Shown one piece after another: positions 60,377 through 64,000 of a DNA stretch of 64,000 nt. The notes under the pieces were generated by a model. It was not told the origin of the DNA, ran no database searches, and saw only the letters and a program-made list of their open reading frames with translations. Every line of letters starts with the position of its first letter. Position 1 is the stretch's first letter. The position numbers and the translations under genes are program-made. Source of the stretch: Treponema sp. CETP13 (GTDB lineage Bacteria; Spirochaetota; Spirochaetia; Treponematales; Treponemataceae); contig MLPZ01000012.1 in the NCBI GenBank assembly GCA_001885315.1, positions 62,001 through 126,000 on the forward strand, given 5' to 3'.

Positions 60377-61252
60377 ATGAGTAAAAGTAGAACAGGAAGT
60401 ACTCAAATTGGTACTGTACTAAAATATATATGGCTTTGTTTAGCCATAGTGCTTATTGTTGCCCCGCTTTTATGGATGATTGTGGCATCTTTTACAAAGG
60501 GAAAAGTTCTTACTAATGTTCCTCTTGGAATTGATATATCGAAATTTTCAGTGGAACATTATAAATGGCTTTTTACATATAAAAGTAGTTCTTCTGCAGT
60601 TGTATCAGATTTTTTAATGGCTTTTGGTCGTACATTGGTACTTGCTATTGTTACCACATTTCTAGGAGTGTTAATCTGTGCTTTTACTGGTTATATTTTT
60701 TCACGATTTCGTTTTCATGGAAAAAAACAGATGCTACTTGGAATGATGCTTTTACAGATGTTTCCTTCTTTTATGGGAATGATTGCTTTATTTATGATTT
60801 ATCGTAATTTTGGTTGGTTAAATCATCCGACAGCAATTAGTTTTATCTATGTAGCGGGGTTAATACCAACTTACACTTTCTTATTACGAGGATATTTAAC
60901 AGGGATTCCGATGTCTATAGATGAAGCGGCCACAATTGACGGGGCGAGTCAATCACAAATCTTTTTTAGGTTGATTTTACCATTAAGTAAACCTATGTTA
61001 GGCTTTATTGCTGTAAATGCATTTATGACGCCTTGGATGGACTTTATGTTGCCTAAACAATTATTAAATAATGCTCATCAGAATATTGCTATGATGTTAT
61101 ATCGTTTAACGGATATGTATGAATCTGTATATTATAACCCATTGCACTTCTTTGCTGGAGCCCTTATACTTGCTATTCCTATAATGATAGTACAAATTTG
61201 GGCACAGAAATATATTGTTTATGGTATGGCATCTGGTGCAGAAAAAGGTTAG
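60377..61252 (+). CDS. malG: Maltose-type ABC permease MalG
   Basis: 291 residues from the ATG at 60377 (GGAGGAG upstream); an earlier frame overlaps malF. Six spans and the EAA loop DEAATIDGASQSQIFFRLILP. Forms the membrane channel with MalF. The stop is 2 nt before the next gene. Confidence 0.92.
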   Translation: MSKSRTGSTQIGTVLKYIWLCLAIVLIVAPLLWMIVASFTKGKVLTNVPLGIDISKFSVEHYKWLFTYKSSSSAVVSDFLMAFGRTLVLAIVTTFLGVLICAFTGYIFSRFRFHGKKQMLLGMMLLQMFPSFMGMIALFMIYRNFGWLNHPTAISFIYVAGLIPTYTFLLRGYLTGIPMSIDEAATIDGASQSQIFFRLILPLSKPMLGFIAVNAFMTPWMDFMLPKQLLNNAHQNIAMMLYRLTDMYESVYYNPLHFFAGALILAIPIMIVQIWAQKYIVYGMASGAEKG

Positions 61253-61254
61253 TA

Positions 61255-62133
61255 ATGGAAAAGACATCTCCGGTTGAAATTTTTAAAGCGCAGTATTCTA
61301 ATAAAGCTGCAGAAAAATGTTTTGGTATATCAAATTTTAGTTTTGTAATTCTTTTGATTGTATCTATTATGTTGTTATCGTTTTCGTTTGTAATGTCTAG
61401 GGTTCAACAAGGATTAATCTTATCATCTCCAAACTTGTATCCAGGGTTTGGTGGAGTTTTACAAGATATGGCAAAACAAACCGGAGATTTTAGTGTTGAC
61501 GATGGAGAATTAAATGTTTCGTTTAATTATCCTCGTCGTTTAGAGTCAAATGGTTGGTTAGTTGTTGTAACAGATGATGCTCCTGCTTTAGTTTTAGATG
61601 AAGAAAAAACAGGGGCATACCAGCCTATGTTTATATTAGGAGAATCATCATTTGTGATTAGCCAACCAGCAACAAATACAAGCCTTGAAGGTGCTTATAG
61701 ATTCCTTGGATTTTTTTCATCAACTGAAATTCGCAAGATAGTAAACAATGTAAATGATATGGTGACATATACTAAAGCATTTCTTTTTGCCTCTGCAACA
61801 GGTGAGATTCCTTCGAGTATAATATCAATGATTTTGCTCATGGGGGTTCAATATGTTTTTTTTATTTTTATTTCAGGCCTTTTGCTCACGACGAGTCATC
61901 GTTCAGCCATAAAAGGTACTGAATTTTGGCAAAAAACAAAATTACTACCATCAATAAAAATTATGACAGTTTTAGGGTTTGCACCTTCATTTTTACTCGC
62001 TCTTGTATCTCATTTTAATCCAACAATGGGTGTTACATTTGGTTGGCTATTGTTTTCTATTATTACTTCTGTACGTGCAGTATATCTGTATGTAAAGCGT
62101 ATGAAAGCAAAACCTATTATTTGGTCAACATAG
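61255..62133 (+). CDS. DUF1189-like membrane protein of the maltose operon
   Basis: 292 residues, ATG at 61255, two bases after malG. One span at about 28-50, an extracytoplasmic domain (about 55-180, LNVSFNYPRRL, ESSFVISQPATN) and three or four C-terminal spans. The plan and place fit DUF1189 proteins such as YvdJ of maltodextrin operons; no function is established for the family. Its linkage suggests an accessory role in transporter assembly or regulation. Confidence 0.65.
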   Translation: MEKTSPVEIFKAQYSNKAAEKCFGISNFSFVILLIVSIMLLSFSFVMSRVQQGLILSSPNLYPGFGGVLQDMAKQTGDFSVDDGELNVSFNYPRRLESNGWLVVVTDDAPALVLDEEKTGAYQPMFILGESSFVISQPATNTSLEGAYRFLGFFSSTEIRKIVNNVNDMVTYTKAFLFASATGEIPSSIISMILLMGVQYVFFIFISGLLLTTSHRSAIKGTEFWQKTKLLPSIKIMTVLGFAPSFLLALVSHFNPTMGVTFGWLLFSIITSVRAVYLYVKRMKAKPIIWST

Positions 62134-62205
62134 TATAGATTACATTTTACCCTACAATTAAAGTATTTGACGTAGGTAGAATGTACGCAAATCTTAAAAA
62201 TAAGT

Positions 62206-62234
62206 TTGACAGTACATAAAATATGTCATACAAT
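62206..62234 (+). promoter_or_regulatory. Separate promoter of the ABC ATPase gene
   Basis: TTGACA (62206-62211), 17 nt, TACAAT (62229-62234), start near 62241. No operator like the maltose one is seen, so expression may be constitutive. Confidence 0.7.
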
Positions 62235-62267
62235 TAAATATAAAATAATTTAAGGAGGCTTTGGCGT

Positions 62268-63401
62268 ATGGCTAAAGTTGAATTGAAAGGTATTGGTAAA
62301 GTATACGATGGCAATGTCCGTGCAGTAGAAAATGCCAATATAACTGTAGAAGATAAAGAGTTCTGCGTGTTTGTAGGACCTTCTGGTTGTGGTAAATCTA
62401 CAACTCTGCGTATGATAGCAGGTCTGGAAGAAATAACTGAAGGTGAGTTATACATCGATGGTGAGCTAATGAATGATGTTCCACCAAAAGATCGTAATAT
62501 TGCTATGGTATTCCAGAATTATGCATTATATCCACACATGACTGTTTATGATAACATGGCATTCGGGCTTAAAATCCGTAAAACAGATAAAGCCGAAATC
62601 GAACGTCGTGTTAATGAAGCTGCTCATATTCTTGATATTGAGAAGCTTTTAGACAGAAAACCAAAAGCGCTTTCTGGTGGTCAGCGACAGCGAGTTGCAT
62701 TAGGTCGTGCAATTGTTCGTAATCCAAAAGTATTTCTTTTTGATGAACCTTTATCAAACCTTGATGCTAAGTTACGTGTTCAGATGCGTTCTGAAATATC
62801 AGCATTGCATCATCGATTAGATGCAACAATGATTTATGTAACACATGATCAGATTGAAGCTATGACAATGTCTGATAAGATTGTTGTTATGAAAGATGGT
62901 AAAATACAACAAATTGGTTCTCCAATGTATTTGTATAATCATCCATTTAATAAGTTTGTTGCCGGTTTTATTGGTTCACCGCCAATGAATTTCTTAACTG
63001 TTAAAGTTATGGAAAAAGCTGGAAAAATCATTTGTGATGAAGGTACATTTGAACTTACCCCAACAGATGATCAAGCTAAAAAGCTTAAAGCTTATGTTGG
63101 CAAAGACGTTTTCTTTGGTATACGTCCTGAAAATATGGAATATAAAGAAAATGGGGCTTCTAAAAATAATATGCAGATGAAAGTTTCTGTTATTGAACCA
63201 CTTGGAGCCGAAACCCATTTATTCTTAGCTTCTAAGTCTCAGTCTTTAGTAGCACGTACAAGTGCACATGTCGTTGCTAAGATTGGAGATACTGTAAACT
63301 TAGTTCCAGATATGGAGACAGCTAAATTCTTTGATGCAGAAACTGAAAGAAGTATATGCGAAGATGTTGTAGCTAATTCTATTGGTTTAAGCAAAAAATA
63401 A
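62268..63401 (+). CDS. malK: Sugar ABC importer ATPase (MalK/UgpC/MsmX family)
   Basis: 377 residues: Walker A VGPSGCGKSTTLRMIAGL, Q-loop AMVFQNYALYPHMTV, signature LSGGQRQRVALGRAI, Walker B VFLFDEPLSNLDAKLR, switch VTHDQIEAM and a C-terminal regulatory OB domain (about 240-377: FFGIRPENMEY). Members such as MsmX serve several sugar importers. It is the only importer ATPase in the window, has its own promoter, and both importer operons here lack one. AAGGAGG precedes the ATG. Confidence 0.93.
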   Translation: MAKVELKGIGKVYDGNVRAVENANITVEDKEFCVFVGPSGCGKSTTLRMIAGLEEITEGELYIDGELMNDVPPKDRNIAMVFQNYALYPHMTVYDNMAFGLKIRKTDKAEIERRVNEAAHILDIEKLLDRKPKALSGGQRQRVALGRAIVRNPKVFLFDEPLSNLDAKLRVQMRSEISALHHRLDATMIYVTHDQIEAMTMSDKIVVMKDGKIQQIGSPMYLYNHPFNKFVAGFIGSPPMNFLTVKVMEKAGKIICDEGTFELTPTDDQAKKLKAYVGKDVFFGIRPENMEYKENGASKNNMQMKVSVIEPLGAETHLFLASKSQSLVARTSAHVVAKIGDTVNLVPDMETAKFFDAETERSICEDVVANSIGLSKK

Positions 63402-63403
63402 CG

Positions 63404-63437
63404 AAAATGCAGCTACTGATTATTCAGTAGCTGTTTT
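63404..63437 (+). terminator. First terminator after malK
   Basis: CAGCTACTGA (63410-63419), TTAT loop, TCAGTAGCTG (63424-63433), TTTT. Confidence 0.75.
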
Positions 63438-63449
63438 CATAGTGTTCTT

Positions 63450-63479
63450 AGACAAACATATACGTGTTTGTCTTTTTTT
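63450..63479 (+). terminator. Second terminator after malK
   Basis: AGACAAACA, TATACG loop, TGTTTGTCT and a T-run; overlaps the 3' end of the convergent RNase gene. Confidence 0.8.
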
Positions 63480-64000
63480 ATGCTTTTATAAAATTTACAG
63501 AAAGTTCAGGAATATTTATATCAACAGGTTTTACCAAAAAAGTTTGATTTAAAGCCATCCCTTCTTCTAAAGGTATACGACGTTCAAGTGCTAAAGTAGG
63601 TATAAGAATTGTTGCTTGATTATATTGCTCATTAAGTTCAGCAATAATAGCTTCACCTGTCCAATCAGAATGTTGCTTAAGATAAACGAGTTTCCAATGA
63701 AGACTACTGTTTCTTTCAGCTTTTACAGAGGCTCTGGCAGCAGCATCTCCTGCACTTATTCGTTCCAACATAGTATCATTATCAAGTAGGGGTTTCTCAT
63801 CTAAATATGCGTGTAATTGTTCATGTGATATTAAGTCACCATATCGACGCAAAGGACTGGTAACTTGAGAATACATATAAATACCAAGAGCGGCATGTTT
63901 TGAAGGAGTTACGCTAACATTCCGGCGATGCATACACCGTCTTTTTTTATATTCCCCAGCAAGACCTTCTGGTAAATCAGAAGGAAGGTCTGGTTCAGGC
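63478..64000 (-). CDS. RNase R/RNase II-type exoribonuclease, 5' part outside window
   Basis: The minus-strand frame is open from the right edge to the stop at 63478; the ATG at 63933 is internal, not the start. The visible 174 residues hold the end of the RNB catalytic domain (YMYSQVTSPLRRYGDLISHEQL, a family signature) and a C-terminal part that is short for an S1 domain. The family degrades RNA 3' to 5'. Whether it is RNase R or RNase II cannot be told without the N terminus. Confidence 0.8.
   Translation of the reverse strand, partial: PEPDLPSDLPEGLAGEYKKRRCMHRRNVSVTPSKHAALGIYMYSQVTSPLRRYGDLISHEQLHAYLDEKPLLDNDTMLERISAGDAAARASVKAERNSSLHWKLVYLKQHSDWTGEAIIAELNEQYNQATILIPTLALERRIPLEEGMALNQTFLVKPVDINIPELSVNFIKA

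Overview
The window looks like chromosomal DNA of a low-GC spirochete, most likely a Treponema or close relative. The evidence is the chemotaxis cluster cheA, cheW-cheR fusion, cheX, cheY (the fusion is a spirochete hallmark), diderm features (LolCDE, predicted outer-membrane proteins) and treponeme-like periplasmic proteins. This is inferred from gene content read by eye; no database was searched. I see no phage, transposon, plasmid or CRISPR array; most of the sequence is core genome.

Layout. 1-5.8 kb: an edge-truncated secreted trypsin-like protease on the minus strand, then ilvD, ilvB and dapL (branched-chain and lysine/peptidoglycan precursors), with a four-copy 83-84 bp double-hairpin repeat between ilvB and dapL. 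5.8-7.9 kb: two overlapping minus-strand genes for predicted outer-membrane proteins. 8-13 kb: cheA-cheWR-cheX-cheY. 13-14.6 kb: a degenerate response regulator, tRNA-Val(GAC) and efp. 14.8-18.1 kb: a sugar ABC importer without its own ATPase. 18.2-26.5 kb: ltaE and leuS, a split CHR-family transporter pair, qmcA-nfeD, epmA (which modifies EF-P) and a small secretin-like protein. 26.7-32.6 kb: the phoH-pgpH-ybeY-corC cluster followed by a TPR protein. 32.6-33.9 kb: a divergent pair consisting of an FN3/TPR-like exported protein and a stand-alone Cas2-like protein. 33.9-45.7 kb: prfB with a programmed +1 frameshift, a PEGA-like membrane protein, ftsY, an exported protein, lolC-lolD-lolE and mcsA-mcsB-clpC. 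45.7-50.6 kb: a two-component system and an FHA / PPP-phosphatase / Ser-Thr-kinase group. 50.7-56.8 kb: lon, citrate synthase and an EF-G. 56.9-63.5 kb: tRNA-Leu(GAG) and a maltose-type ABC system (binding protein, two permeases, DUF1189-like protein) followed by a separately promoted MalK/MsmX-type ATPase. The right edge holds the 3' part of an RNase R/II-type gene.

Themes. Protein quality control (ClpC with McsAB, Lon, YbeY, QmcA-NfeD) and translation (EF-P with EpmA, RF2, EF-G, LeuS) dominate. The two sugar importers have parallel designs: a binding protein without a lipobox, a terminator-like hairpin before the permeases, and no local ATPase, so they may share the ATPase at 62.3 kb.

The most unusual signal is regulatory. 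At least eight genes (cheA, the first chrA-like gene, nfeD, epmA, phoH, the FN3/TPR gene, the Cas2-like gene, and the response regulator at 45.7 kb) lack a Shine-Dalgarno sequence and have a -10-like hexamer placed so that transcription would begin at or within about 2 nt of the start codon. They are therefore candidates for leaderless mRNAs. In the 33.5 kb divergent pair the two promoters share one -35 element. By contrast leuS, fusA and possibly lon have leaders that begin with a hairpin near the 5' end.
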